From the NCBI GenBank assembly GCA_949282975.1, contig CASDQY010000005.1, forward strand, positions 1-34,150: DNA of 34,150 nt, in the 5' to 3' direction. Each line of letters begins with the position of its first letter. The stretch's first letter is position 1. This document shows, piece after piece, positions 16,693-24,225 of the stretch. Position numbers and translations under genes: made by a program. The notes under the pieces are model-generated. The model ran no database searches, had not been told where the DNA came from, and saw only the letters and a program-made list of their open reading frames with translations. Source of the stretch: an uncultured Oscillospiraceae bacterium (GTDB taxonomy: Bacteria; Bacillota; Clostridia; Oscillospirales; Ruminococcaceae).

Positions 16693-17206
16693 GGGAACCT
16701 CCTTTTACTCGCTTGGAAGAGCCGCAAAACGACTCAAAGTGACTTACTGCCTTATTATACATCAATCCGGCTGTCTTTTTCAAGGGGATTCCCAAATTTT
16801 TTTCCAATATTTTTTTCTTTTTTTCTCTTTTTGCCGCTGCTTGTCGCTTTTCCTTCCACCATCTCCCGGCTTTGCGCAAAGGAAAAGAAACCCCAAGGCA
16901 GATCGGCCGCCAAAACTTTTGCAGCAGCCGGCCGAATGTGTACCTCCAGCACACCGCCCCCAGCAGCACCGTCAACGCCAAAAAAAGGCGGAGCCTTCCC
17001 TGATACAACGCCAGTGAAAGCAGGAAAAAGCCCACTGCCGGAAGCAGCCACAACAACACATCCAGCACCCCCTGCCACAGCCGGCAGGCGGGCCACCGCA
17101 GTCCCTTTAAAATCCCCGCCCAGATCCCCACCAATACCCCATAGAGGAAAAAGCGGGCCAGCAGGGAAAGCTGCTGGGGCAGATCGGTGATAAAATAATA
17201 ATCCAC
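16670..17206 (-). CDS. yabQ: Spore cortex biosynthesis protein YabQ
   Basis: 178-residue membrane protein needed for spore cortex formation in Bacillus. Several hydrophobic segments fill the first 110 residues (LLARFFLYGVLVGIWAGIL, VLLWLLPAVGFFLLSLAL, LFLALTVLLGAVCW), then a charged Lys-rich cytoplasmic tail. Start is GTG, sharing one base with the TAG stop of yabP (TAGTG). The tail is longer and more basic than in B. subtilis; its 3' coding region also carries the divIC promoter. Neighbours rqcP, yabP and divIC make the assignment firm. Confidence 0.88.
   Translation of the reverse strand: MDYYFITDLPQQLSLLARFFLYGVLVGIWAGILKGLRWPACRLWQGVLDVLLWLLPAVGFFLLSLALYQGRLRLFLALTVLLGAVCWRYTFGRLLQKFWRPICLGVSFPLRKAGRWWKEKRQAAAKREKKKKILEKNLGIPLKKTAGLMYNKAVSHFESFCGSSKRVKGGSHGGHKKT
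16754..16783 (-). promoter_or_regulatory. Sigma-A promoter inside yabQ, for divIC
   Basis: Minus strand: TTGAAA (16783-16778), 18-base spacer, perfect TATAAT (16759-16754). Start of transcription near 16747 gives a leader of about 55 bases to divIC. Confidence 0.7.
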
Positions 17207-17481
17207 TATTTCAAAAGCCGGGTGAGCAGCCCGTCGCTTCCCTTTTTCAGGGGCTTATAGCTCAGGGCGTTGACCTGCCCGTCCATCACCAGATCCCCCG
17301 TTTCCACATCGCTTTTCTGGATGTGGAGGCGCTGCCCTTCCACCGTAAGCTGGCCCAGGGTGGTCTCTACCACGGCGCAGGCTTCATCAAAGCTGAGGAT
17401 ACCGGTCACTCCCGTCAGGGAAAGGCGGCTCTTTTCCTCCAGGATCAGCTGATGGGGCATCATGGATTTGGGTTCGGCCAT
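17206..17481 (-). CDS. yabP: Sporulation protein YabP
   Basis: About 91 residues of the YabP/YqfC family, required at the spore-coat/cortex stage in Bacillus. LILEEKSRLSLTGVTGILSFDEACAVVETTLG and LHIQKSDVETGDLVMDGQVNALSY are the family blocks. The ATG at 17481 is chosen (AAGGAAG eight bases upstream) over an in-frame TTG 12 codons earlier. The 88 bases upstream contain a perfect 14-bp palindrome and a CATACCCT element that resembles a sigma-E -10. Confidence 0.9.
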   Translation of the reverse strand: MAEPKSMMPHQLILEEKSRLSLTGVTGILSFDEACAVVETTLGQLTVEGQRLHIQKSDVETGDLVMDGQVNALSYKPLKKGSDGLLTRLLK

Positions 17482-17551
17482 AGTGCATTCTTCCTTTCCT
17501 GCTGTTTTTTGCGGCAATACAAGGGTATGCCCCCGCAGGGAAAATTAGAAC

Positions 17552-17565
17552 GGTTTGGCCAAACC
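17552..17565. repeat. Perfect 14-bp palindrome between rqcP and yabP
   Basis: GGTTTGGCCAAACC, directly after the rqcP stop. Its 10-base core TTTGGCCAAA recurs in the spacer of the putative sir2 promoter at 27814-27823. A protein-binding site is possible; a hairpin would have no loop. Confidence 0.5.
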
Positions 17566-17569
17566 TGCT

Positions 17570-17815
17570 TTATTCTTCCAAAATTCGATACTGCTCCCCG
17601 GCGGTTTCCCGGGTGACGTGTTCCTCCAGGCCGGTAACCTGGGCCTTAATGGTGCGGGTTCCCAACGTGATCTCCAAAATGTCCCCCACCTTAACCTGAT
17701 AGGACGCCTTGGCCACATTGCCGTTTACGGTGATTTTGCCGGCGTCACAGGCGTCGTTGGCTACGGTGCGCCGTTTGATCAGCCGGGTCAGCTTTAAATA
17801 TTTATCCAAACGCAT
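17570..17815 (-). CDS. rqcP: S4-domain RNA-binding protein RqcP (YabO, Hsp15-like)
   Basis: 81-residue protein made almost only of an S4 RNA-binding domain (MRLDKYLKLTRLIKRRTVAND, GKITVNGNVAKASYQVKVGD). In B. subtilis RqcP works with RqcH on stalled 50S subunits to add C-terminal alanine tails that mark incomplete proteins for decay. Length and synteny with mazG, yabP, yabQ and divIC match yabO. A terminator for hup ends only about 17 bases upstream, followed at once by the site GAGGAGG. Confidence 0.93.
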   Translation of the reverse strand: MRLDKYLKLTRLIKRRTVANDACDAGKITVNGNVAKASYQVKVGDILEITLGTRTIKAQVTGLEEHVTRETAGEQYRILEE

Positions 17816-17831
17816 CTTTTTTCCTCCTCAC

Positions 17832-17871
17832 AAAAATAAAAATTGCCGCCCGCAACTACTGTGGGCGGCAA
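17832..17871 (-). terminator. Intrinsic terminator between hup and rqcP
   Basis: Minus strand: nine perfect base pairs TTGCCGCCC/GGGCGGCAA around an 11-base loop, then TTTTATTTTTG. It follows the hup stop by about 30 bases and ends 17 bases before the rqcP start codon. Confidence 0.9.
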
Positions 17872-17899
17872 CCCTCGTCTGTCAAGGGGCAGCAGAAAA

Positions 17900-18172
17900 T
17901 CAGTTCAACCGATTCTTCATCGCCTGTCCGGGCTTGAAAGCGGGCACTTTGCTGGCTGCGATCTCGATGGTTTCACCGGTGCGGGGGTTCTTACCGGTGC
18001 GAGCCGCACGTTCCCGTACTTCGAAGGTGCCAAAGCCCACGAGCTGAACCTTCTCGCCTTTTTCCAGGGCGTCAACGATCACGTCCAGAACAGAAGACAC
18101 CGCTTTTTCGGCGTCTTTCTTGGTCAGGCCGGCCTGCTCTGCGACTGCTGCGCACAATTCTGTTTTCGTCAT
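17900..18172 (-). CDS. hup: HU-family DNA-binding protein
   Basis: 90-residue histone-like protein that bends and compacts [28 protein letters not shown] forms the helical dimer core; [26 protein letters not shown] includes the beta-arm with the intercalating-proline region (KNPRTGE). Starts 13 bases after mazG, but a consensus-like promoter inside mazG and a terminator after hup suggest it is mostly a monocistronic, abundant transcript. The Bacillus mazG-yabO arrangement lacks this gene. Confidence 0.97.
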   Translation of the reverse strand: MTKTELCAAVAEQAGLTKKDAEKAVSSVLDVIVDALEKGEKVQLVGFGTFEVRERAARTGKNPRTGETIEIAASKVPAFKPGQAMKNRLN

Positions 18173-18185
18173 ACTGTTTACCTCC

Positions 18186-19013
18186 CTAATCTGTTGATTT
18201 GTCAGACAAATGACGTTTGCTTTGCTGATAAAGCGACTCTAGGGTCTCATGATCGGTCTGCTTGAGATCTAATTGCTGCTGAACTGCCAAAAATTCGACC
18301 TTAGCAAATCTATTTATAAACTTTTCTACTGCATTTGTCAAGCATTTTTCCGAATCCAATCCCAAAAACCGGGAAATATTCACCACAGAGAAGAGAACGT
18401 CCCCCAATTCTTCTTCCATGGCTGACAAATCCCCGGTTTGGACTGCCTGCTGCAATTCCTGGATTTCTTCCTGCAAAGCGTCCCAGGTTTCCTGTTGATC
18501 CTGAAAATCAAAGCCCACTTTGGCCGCACGTTTCTGCACCTTTTGGGCCCGCATCAAAGCGGGAAAGGTTTTCGGCACCGCCCGAAGGGTGTCGGCGTAA
18601 GATTCTTGATTCTTTTCCTCTTTTTTGATTTCGTCCCAGTTTTGCAGCACCTGATCCACTGTATCCGCCTGTGTAGTACTGAACACATGGGGGTGGCGGT
18701 GGATCAATTTAGCGGTAATGTCGTGAATGACGTCTGCCAAATCAAACCTGCCCTGCTCCGCTTCGATCTGGGCGTGGAACACCACCTGGAACAACACATC
18801 CCCCAGCTCTTCCCGCAGCAGGACGGGGTCCTGATTGTCAATGGCTTCCAGCGCTTCCAGCGTCTCTTCCAGAAAATCCCGGCGGATGGACTGGTGTGTC
18901 TGCACCTTATCCCAGGGGCAGCCGTTTTCGCTGCGTAAAATCCGAGTGACCTGCTTTAAATCCTCCAGATCATACCGCTCTTTCTGTTGAAATTCCAATT
19001 CCTTTTCTTCCAT
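18186..19013 (-). CDS. mazG: Nucleoside triphosphate pyrophosphohydrolase MazG
   Basis: 275 residues with two tandem MazG helical domains. The first has [26 protein letters not shown] and [16 protein letters not shown] (EExxE…ExxD Mg-binding), the second EEIQELQQA with [16 protein letters not shown]. Removes damaged or excess NTPs/dNTPs; in E. coli it also tempers ppGpp. Length matches the full two-domain type. Located upstream of hup and the rqcP-yabP-yabQ-divIC group as in Bacillus. Its last third is AT-richer and contains a sigma-A promoter. Confidence 0.95.
   Translation of the reverse strand: MEEKELEFQQKERYDLEDLKQVTRILRSENGCPWDKVQTHQSIRRDFLEETLEALEAIDNQDPVLLREELGDVLFQVVFHAQIEAEQGRFDLADVIHDITAKLIHRHPHVFSTTQADTVDQVLQNWDEIKKEEKNQESYADTLRAVPKTFPALMRAQKVQKRAAKVGFDFQDQQETWDALQEEIQELQQAVQTGDLSAMEEELGDVLFSVVNISRFLGLDSEKCLTNAVEKFINRFAKVEFLAVQQQLDLKQTDHETLESLYQQSKRHLSDKSTD
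18313..18341 (-). promoter_or_regulatory. Sigma-A promoter inside mazG, for hup
   Basis: Minus strand: perfect TTGACA (18341-18336), 17-base spacer, TATAAA (18318-18313). Start near 18306 would give a hup leader of about 134 bases within the mazG 3' coding region. Confidence 0.78.
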
Positions 19014-19027
19014 GCTCTCCCGATCCC

Positions 19028-19495
19028 TTACTTGTTATGGGCGCTGTTCTGGGGGGTGTGGAGGGCCGCTCTGGCCCGCTTCACCTGATTGGCGGCTTCC
19101 AGAAGCTGTCTTTCATTCTTCCCCAACAATTCGTCCACATACTCATTCGCCGCTTTTTTCAGGCTTCTTGCCTGGGCCTGGGCGTTTTGGACCATCTCGG
19201 TGGCGTTTTGTTTTGCCACCTTGGTGATTTCGCTCTGGTCCACCAGCCGCCGGGCCTTTTCCTCCGCCGCCTTCACCAGCTGATCCGCTTCCTTGCGGGC
19301 GTCGCTCAAAATATCGGCACGGTCCTGCACGATCAGCCGGGCCTGTTTGATTTCCTGGGGCAGGTTGCGCTTGATGTCGTCGATCAGCTCCCGCATCCGG
19401 TCCGCATTGATGACACATTTGCCGTTGGACATGGGCATATTCCAGGCTTTATCCAACATTTCATCCATCAGATCTAAAATTTCAATCGCATTCAT
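19028..19495 (-). CDS. Coiled-coil protein, V/F-type ATPase stalk-like (subunit H/E/b-like)
   Basis: About 155 residues, nearly all helical with a heptad-like, Ala/Gln/Lys/Glu-rich pattern (DARKEADQLVKAAEEKARRL, ATEMVQNAQAQARSLKKAAN). No signal peptide, membrane helix or catalytic motif. Similar small proteins next to coaD in Clostridia are labelled ATPase or ATP synthase subunit-like from coiled-coil resemblance only; function unknown. ATG at 19495 (AGGAG nine bases before) is chosen over a frame start 32 codons earlier that would run deep into coaD. It overlaps coaD by 14 bases. A DivIVA-like or membrane-adjacent scaffold role is possible. Confidence 0.85.
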   Translation of the reverse strand: MNAIEILDLMDEMLDKAWNMPMSNGKCVINADRMRELIDDIKRNLPQEIKQARLIVQDRADILSDARKEADQLVKAAEEKARRLVDQSEITKVAKQNATEMVQNAQAQARSLKKAANEYVDELLGKNERQLLEAANQVKRARAALHTPQNSAHNK

Positions 19496-20024
19496 TGTTT
19501 GCGTCTCCTTCCGAAATTGCGGCGGCATCCGGCGTTTGGCCGGACAAACACAGCCGCTTCTGAATCCGCCCCACAATGCAGGCAGGGACAAACTCTTGAA
19601 TCGCTCCTCCGAATTGGGCGATCTGTTTTACCAGACTGGAACTTAAAAACATATTTTCCGACGCAGTGGTCAAAAACACCGTGTCCGCTTTTGGGTTCAA
19701 CCGCTTATTCGCCATGGCCTGCTGAAACTCATATTCAAAATCGCTTACCGCCCGCAGGCCTTTGACAATGGCGCAGCCCCCCACCTGTTCCAGATAGTCG
19801 GCCACCAGGCCGGGATAGCTGTCGCTTCGCACGTTATCCAGCCCCTGGATGCAGGCATCGATCATTTCCAGCCGCTCCTTTACGGTAAACGCCCGGTTGT
19901 TTTTCTGTGGATTATAGGCCACCAGCACCACCACCTGGTCAAACATCCGGGAAGCCCGCTGGATAATATCCAGATGGCCGTTGGTGATGGGATCAAAGCT
20001 GCCGGGACAGACTGCCAGTTTCAT
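19482..20024 (-). CDS. coaD: Phosphopantetheine adenylyltransferase CoaD
   Basis: Penultimate step of coenzyme A synthesis. MKLAVCPGSFDPITNGHLDII carries the TxGH motif; AIVKGLRAVSDFEYEFQQAMANKRL and FLSSSLVKQIAQFGG are family blocks. 180 residues, about 20 longer than typical because of an extra polar C-terminal tail (SGQTPDAAAISEGDANNECD) whose coding sequence holds the ribosome site and start of the next gene. rsmD-coaD adjacency is widespread in Firmicutes. Confidence 0.97.
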   Translation of the reverse strand: MKLAVCPGSFDPITNGHLDIIQRASRMFDQVVVLVAYNPQKNNRAFTVKERLEMIDACIQGLDNVRSDSYPGLVADYLEQVGGCAIVKGLRAVSDFEYEFQQAMANKRLNPKADTVFLTTASENMFLSSSLVKQIAQFGGAIQEFVPACIVGRIQKRLCLSGQTPDAAAISEGDANNECD

Positions 20025-20045
20025 GGTGGATCCTTCCCTTCCTTC

Positions 20046-20588
20046 CTATTTTTCCGTCCTGCTGTAAAGGCTGACCTGGATTTTGCCGTAGCGGTATTGG
20101 CGCTGCAAAGAAAAATCCCCCACCTGTTCGGGCATATTTGCGCCAAACGGATGCTCACAGAGGATTTTGCCCCTCTCCTTCATCCGCACCGCTACGCCTT
20201 CCAGGGCAGAAAGCAAAAGATCGGAGCGATAAGGCGGATCCAGATAAGCCAGATCAAATAAGGTTTTATCGGTGCGAAGGAACCCCTCCAAAGAAAGGTT
20301 CAGCACCCTGGCCTGGCGGGAAAAACCGGTGGCCAGCAGATTGTCCCGCACCACCTGGACGGCTTTGGGGTTCAGATCATTGAACACCGCCTGTTTTGCT
20401 CCCCGGCTGAGGGCTTCGATCCCCATCTGGCCGGAACCGGCAAACAGGTCTAAAAACACACTGCCGGGCAGGTCGAACTGGATGGCGCTGAATACAGCCT
20501 CCTTCACCCGATCCGAAGTCGGCCGGGTATCCATTCCCTCCAGGGTTTTGAGTTTCCGCCCTCGGGCGGAACCGGTGATTACCCGCAT
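20046..20588 (-). CDS. rsmD: 16S rRNA (guanine966-N2)-methyltransferase RsmD
   Basis: 180-residue Rossmann methyltransferase that forms m2G966 in 16S rRNA. MRVITGSARGRKL at the start, SAM-binding VFLDLFAGSGQMGIEALSRG (residues 44-63) and the N6/N2-type catalytic motif DPPY at 117-120 identify it. RPTSDRVKEAVFSAI is a family block. Next to coaD (21 bases), downstream of the rodA-like gene. Confidence 0.96.
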   Translation of the reverse strand: MRVITGSARGRKLKTLEGMDTRPTSDRVKEAVFSAIQFDLPGSVFLDLFAGSGQMGIEALSRGAKQAVFNDLNPKAVQVVRDNLLATGFSRQARVLNLSLEGFLRTDKTLFDLAYLDPPYRSDLLLSALEGVAVRMKERGKILCEHPFGANMPEQVGDFSLQRQYRYGKIQVSLYSRTEK

Positions 20589-20613
20589 AAAACGGTCACC
20601 TCATTTCTAAAAT

Positions 20614-21816
20614 TTATCGCAGGGGCGATCCGGCCCTGGCTTCAAACATGGATTCCTGCCGGGCCTGACGGTGCACGCTCATCACCAGTCCGATGGACAA
20701 ATAGGAGATCATCACCGACGTCCCCCCGTAGCTCACCAGGGGTAAAGTTACCCCGATCACCGGCAGCACGCAGATCACCATCCCGATGTTCAGAATGGTC
20801 TGGAACAGCCAGATGGCAAACACGCCGCAGCAGATATAAAGGCCCATGTCGTCGTTGCTCTTCTTGGCGATAAACAACATTTTGACACAAATAATGGTAA
20901 TCGTCAAGGCAACCGCAATGCAGCCTACAAACCCCAGGGTCTGGCCGATATAGGCGAAAATCATATCGTTGTGCCGGGCGGGAAAATCGTAAAGCCCCTC
21001 CGCAAACAGTCCCCGACCGAAAAGCTGGCCGGAACCCAGGGCGATCTGCCCCCGGTATTGCTGCATCCCGGCGCCCAAAGGATCCATCGAGGGGTTCCAG
21101 GCCACCATAAACCGTTCCTGAAGATAATCCGGCAGCAAAAACCAGATGATGGGCGCAAGAACTACAATCAAGCCCCCGGCAATGGCCAATAACTTCCAGC
21201 TCAGCCCCGCCGCAATCAGCATCACCACATAGATGAACACAAACACCAGCATCGAACCCAAATCACCCTGAAGGGCAATCAAACCGATGGGCACCAAAGC
21301 GTGCGCCAGCAGCCCCAAAAAGGTAGAAAGAAAATTCACCCGGTTTTTCACCATGGTCAGATGAAAGCCAAAGGAAAATATAAATGCCAGCTTCAACGCC
21401 TCCGACGGCTGGAACCAGATAAACCCCAGATCCAGCCAGGCCTGGTCGTCGCTTCCCGGGGGAGTTTCACCGATGACAAAGGTCAGCAGCACCAAAATCA
21501 GGGACACCGCCATATAAAGGGGCCAGAACCTGGCGATGGTCTGATAGTCGATAAAGGAAATGACCACCGCCACCACAATCCCCAAAATGGAGGCAAAAAG
21601 CTGCGTATAAAACATGGAGCTGCTGATAAACCCATGATAACAAATGGAATAGATCACCACGCAGCTCAAGGCGCTCAGACCTATGCAAAGCAGCAGCAGA
21701 AGTTTATCCGTACCCTGAAATCCCTCCTTCACCGACCGCATGAACCGTTCAAAACGGCTCTGGTTTTTGGTCTTGATGGAGGACTTTAAAGTAGACTTCA
21801 AAGTTGATTGTGCCAT
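20614..21816 (-). CDS. FtsW/RodA/SpoVE-family peptidoglycan polymerase, probably RodA
   Basis: 400-residue polytopic SEDS glycosyltransferase that polymerises lipid II. About ten hydrophobic segments after a cytoplasmic N-terminus with a short repeat (STLKSTLKS). Family landmarks: WLDLGFIWFQPSE, ALQGDLGSMLVF, RHNDMIFAYIGQTLGF and the signature VLPVIGVTLPLVSYGGTS. Lack of ftsZ/mur neighbours favours RodA (elongation) over FtsW; SpoVE cannot be excluded. Its ATG shares one base with the fhs stop (TAATG). Confidence 0.93.
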   Translation of the reverse strand: MAQSTLKSTLKSSIKTKNQSRFERFMRSVKEGFQGTDKLLLLLCIGLSALSCVVIYSICYHGFISSSMFYTQLFASILGIVVAVVISFIDYQTIARFWPLYMAVSLILVLLTFVIGETPPGSDDQAWLDLGFIWFQPSEALKLAFIFSFGFHLTMVKNRVNFLSTFLGLLAHALVPIGLIALQGDLGSMLVFVFIYVVMLIAAGLSWKLLAIAGGLIVVLAPIIWFLLPDYLQERFMVAWNPSMDPLGAGMQQYRGQIALGSGQLFGRGLFAEGLYDFPARHNDMIFAYIGQTLGFVGCIAVALTITIICVKMLFIAKKSNDDMGLYICCGVFAIWLFQTILNIGMVICVLPVIGVTLPLVSYGGTSVMISYLSIGLVMSVHRQARQESMFEARAGSPLR

Positions 21817-23486
21817 TAGAACAACCCTACAATCTCTCCACGCTCATCAATATCGATGTTCAGCGCACTGGGGGCCTTGGGCAGCCCCGGCATAGTCATA
21901 ATATTTCCAGTGTAAATGACAATAAACCCGGCTCCGGCGCTTACCTTCACATCCCGCACCGTAATCCGGAAATTCCGGGGTGCACCCAGCTTTGAAGCGT
22001 CGTCGCTGAAGGAATACTGGGTTTTGGCCACACAGATGGGCAGCTTGTCCATGCCGATGCGCTGAATATCCGCCAGAGATTTCTTGGCCTGGGGGGTAAA
22101 GTCCACTCCATCCGCCCGATAAATCTCCTTCGCCAAAATCTCCACCTTTTCTTCCACCGGCAGAGAAGCGTCATAAAGGGGATGAAAATCAGCGGGCTTG
22201 GCGGCGATGGTGTCCATTACCTGACGGGCCAGATCCAAACCGCCTTCCCCGCCCTTGGCGAACACCTCCGCCAGACAGACCGGAGCATCCAGCTCCCGGC
22301 AGATCTCATCCAGCAGGGCCAGTTCTTCCGGGGAATCGGTGGCAAACCGGTTGAGGGCCACCACCACCGGCAGACCGAATTTTTGCAGATTTTCGATGTG
22401 CTGCTTCAGGTTTACGCTGCCCCGGCGCAGGGCCTCCACATCGGGCACGGTGAGGTCTTCTTTCTTCACCCCGCCGTTATATTTCAACGCCCGAACCGTA
22501 GCCACCAGCACCACGCAGTCCGGTTTCAGGCCGGCAGCCCGGCATTTGATGTCAAAGAACTTTTCAGCGCCCAAATCCGAGCCGAATCCGGCTTCGGTCA
22601 CAGCGTATTCGCCCAGTTTCAAAGCCATTTTAGTTGCCTTGACCGAGTTGCAGCCATGGGCGATGTTGGCAAAGGGGCCGCCGTGAATCAGGGCGGGGGT
22701 GTTTTCCAGGGTCTGAACCAGATTGGGCTGGATGGCGTCCTTCATCACCGCCGCCATGGCGCCGTGCACCCCCAGATCCCGGCAGTACACCGGTTCCCCG
22801 GAATAAGTATAGGCCACCAGAATGTTCCCCAATCGCTCTTTCAGATCAAAGATATCGCCGGCCAGGCAGAGAATGGCCATAATTTCGCTGGCCACGGTGA
22901 TCTGGAAACCATCTTCCCGGGGCACACCGTTGACTTTTCCCCCCAGGCCCACCACCACATTGCGCAGGGCACGGTCATTCATATCCACACAGCGCTTAAA
23001 AAGAATGCGGCGGGGATCGATGCCAAGCTGGTTGCCCTGCTGAAGATGATTGTCGATCACAGCGCAGAGCAGGGCGTTGGCGGTGGTAATGGCGTGCATG
23101 TCTCCGGTAAAGTGAAGGTTGATATCCTCCATGGGGACCACCTGGGAGTATCCTCCCCCGGCGGCGCCGCCCTTAATGCCGAACACCGGGCCCAGGCTGG
23201 GTTCCCGCAAAGCCAGCACCGTCTTTTTCCCCAAACGGTTCATGGCCTGGGCCAAGCCCACCGACACTGTGGTTTTTCCCTCTCCGGCAGGAGTGGGGTT
23301 GACGGCAGTCACCAGAATCAGTTTGCCTTCCGGCTTTTCTGCCAGACGCTGTTCCAGTTCTTTGGACAGCTTTGCTTTATAGCGGCCGTAAAGCACCAGT
23401 TCTTCCGGCCGGATCCCCAATTCCTCCCCGATTTCCTGAATGGGGCGCAGAGTGGCTTCCTGTGCAATTTGAATATCCGATTTCAA
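21816..23486 (-). CDS. fhs: Formate-tetrahydrofolate ligase
   Basis: ATP-dependent charging of formate onto tetrahydrofolate, entry to the one-carbon pool for purines, fMet and, in acetogens, the methyl branch of the Wood-Ljungdahl route. From TTG 23486 the protein reads [25 protein letters not shown], as in known family N-termini, giving 556 residues, the usual length; AAGGAAG is eight bases upstream. An earlier in-frame TTG (23522) would add 12 residues covering that site. ATP-binding loop [11 protein letters not shown], then [15 protein letters not shown] and KIYRADGV-like C-terminal blocks. Served by its own promoter, divergent from tsaE. Confidence 0.95.
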   Translation of the reverse strand: MKSDIQIAQEATLRPIQEIGEELGIRPEELVLYGRYKAKLSKELEQRLAEKPEGKLILVTAVNPTPAGEGKTTVSVGLAQAMNRLGKKTVLALREPSLGPVFGIKGGAAGGGYSQVVPMEDINLHFTGDMHAITTANALLCAVIDNHLQQGNQLGIDPRRILFKRCVDMNDRALRNVVVGLGGKVNGVPREDGFQITVASEIMAILCLAGDIFDLKERLGNILVAYTYSGEPVYCRDLGVHGAMAAVMKDAIQPNLVQTLENTPALIHGGPFANIAHGCNSVKATKMALKLGEYAVTEAGFGSDLGAEKFFDIKCRAAGLKPDCVVLVATVRALKYNGGVKKEDLTVPDVEALRRGSVNLKQHIENLQKFGLPVVVALNRFATDSPEELALLDEICRELDAPVCLAEVFAKGGEGGLDLARQVMDTIAAKPADFHPLYDASLPVEEKVEILAKEIYRADGVDFTPQAKKSLADIQRIGMDKLPICVAKTQYSFSDDASKLGAPRNFRITVRDVKVSAGAGFIVIYTGNIMTMPGLPKAPSALNIDIDERGEIVGLF

Positions 23487-23566
23487 AGGACTCTCTTCCT
23501 TTCCCATGGTAAAATAGTACAAACAGCGTGCTGCTTTTTGTAAAATCAGCAGAAATGATTGTTTTG

Positions 23567-23595
23567 ATTATAGCATATTTTCGAAAATGTGGAAA
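23567..23595 (-). promoter_or_regulatory. Promoter of fhs
   Basis: Minus strand: TTTCCA (23595-23590), 17-base spacer, perfect TATAAT (23572-23567). Leader of about 75 bases to the TTG start. The -35 is only five bases from that of the divergent tsaE promoter. Confidence 0.75.
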
Positions 23596-23600
23596 GCCTC

Positions 23601-23629
23601 TTGCAATGATTTATGAAAAACACTATAAT
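23601..23629 (+). promoter_or_regulatory. Promoter of tsaE-tsaB-rpiB
   Basis: Plus strand: TTGCAA (23601-23606), 17-base spacer, perfect TATAAT (23624-23629). Leader of about 75 bases, which contains a hairpin AGAGCCG/CGGCTCT followed by a short T-run (23659-23694). Confidence 0.8.
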
Positions 23630-23709
23630 AGGAGTAGTGATTTCCCAGAAAAACTGTTAGAGCCGCCAGCGAAAGAGTTCTTCCCGGCTCTTTTGGTAAG
23701 GAGGATTGT

Positions 23710-24207
23710 ATGGAACAGTATACCTCCCACTCCCCGGAAGAGACCCGATCCATTGCCCGAAACCTGGGCGGGACCATTGCGCCGGGAACGGTGGTTGCCT
23801 ATTTAGGGGGCCTTGGCGCAGGCAAAACCGCCTTTACCGCCGGGTTGGCCCAGGGGATGGGCATTGAGGAACCTGTTTCCAGCCCAACCTTTTCGCTGGT
23901 CAACGTCTATTACGGCCATCCGGCGGATTTGGTGCACTTTGATATGTATCGCATCAGCTCCCCTTCCGATTTGGAGGCCACCGGCTTTTTTGATTATCTG
24001 GACACCAAAGCCGTGCTGGCGGTGGAATGGAGCGAAAACATCCTGGACCAACTTCCTGAAAACAGCCTGTTTGTCCACCTGAGGCCCGCAGAAGGGGAAA
24101 ACCAACGGATAATCACCCTGTGCCACGGAGCAAAAGAGCTGAAGGAATTTTTTCGCTCCTCTTCAGAATACTCCAATCCCCCTTTGAACACAATCACAAA
24201 TTTCTGA
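23710..24207 (+). CDS. tsaE: tRNA threonylcarbamoyladenosine synthesis ATPase TsaE
   Basis: P-loop ATPase that with TsaB and TsaD makes t6A37 on ANN-decoding tRNAs. 165 residues: Walker A GGLGAGKTAF at about 33-42, VSSPTFSLVNVY, LVHFDMYRIS and AVEWSENI are the TsaE blocks. Shine-Dalgarno AAGGAGG lies just before the ATG. First gene of a plus-strand operon with tsaB 18 bases downstream; tsaD is not in the window. The last ~15 residues are unconserved tail. Confidence 0.96.
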   Translation: MEQYTSHSPEETRSIARNLGGTIAPGTVVAYLGGLGAGKTAFTAGLAQGMGIEEPVSSPTFSLVNVYYGHPADLVHFDMYRISSPSDLEATGFFDYLDTKAVLAVEWSENILDQLPENSLFVHLRPAEGENQRIITLCHGAKELKEFFRSSSEYSNPPLNTITNF

Positions 24208-24225
24208 AATAAATAAGGCTATTGT

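Noticed and set aside
17863-17902. Promoter for rqcP with TTGACA at about 17884
   Set aside because: A TTGACA is present on the minus strand, but no -10-like hexamer lies 16-18 bases downstream; it falls in the terminator stem.
19496-19591. 32-codon upstream extension of the coiled-coil gene
   Set aside because: Lies within coaD in another frame; AGGAG and ATG at 19495 give a normal start.
23487-23566. Folate (THF) riboswitch before fhs
   Set aside because: The leader is only about 75 bases and I see none of the expected conserved helices.
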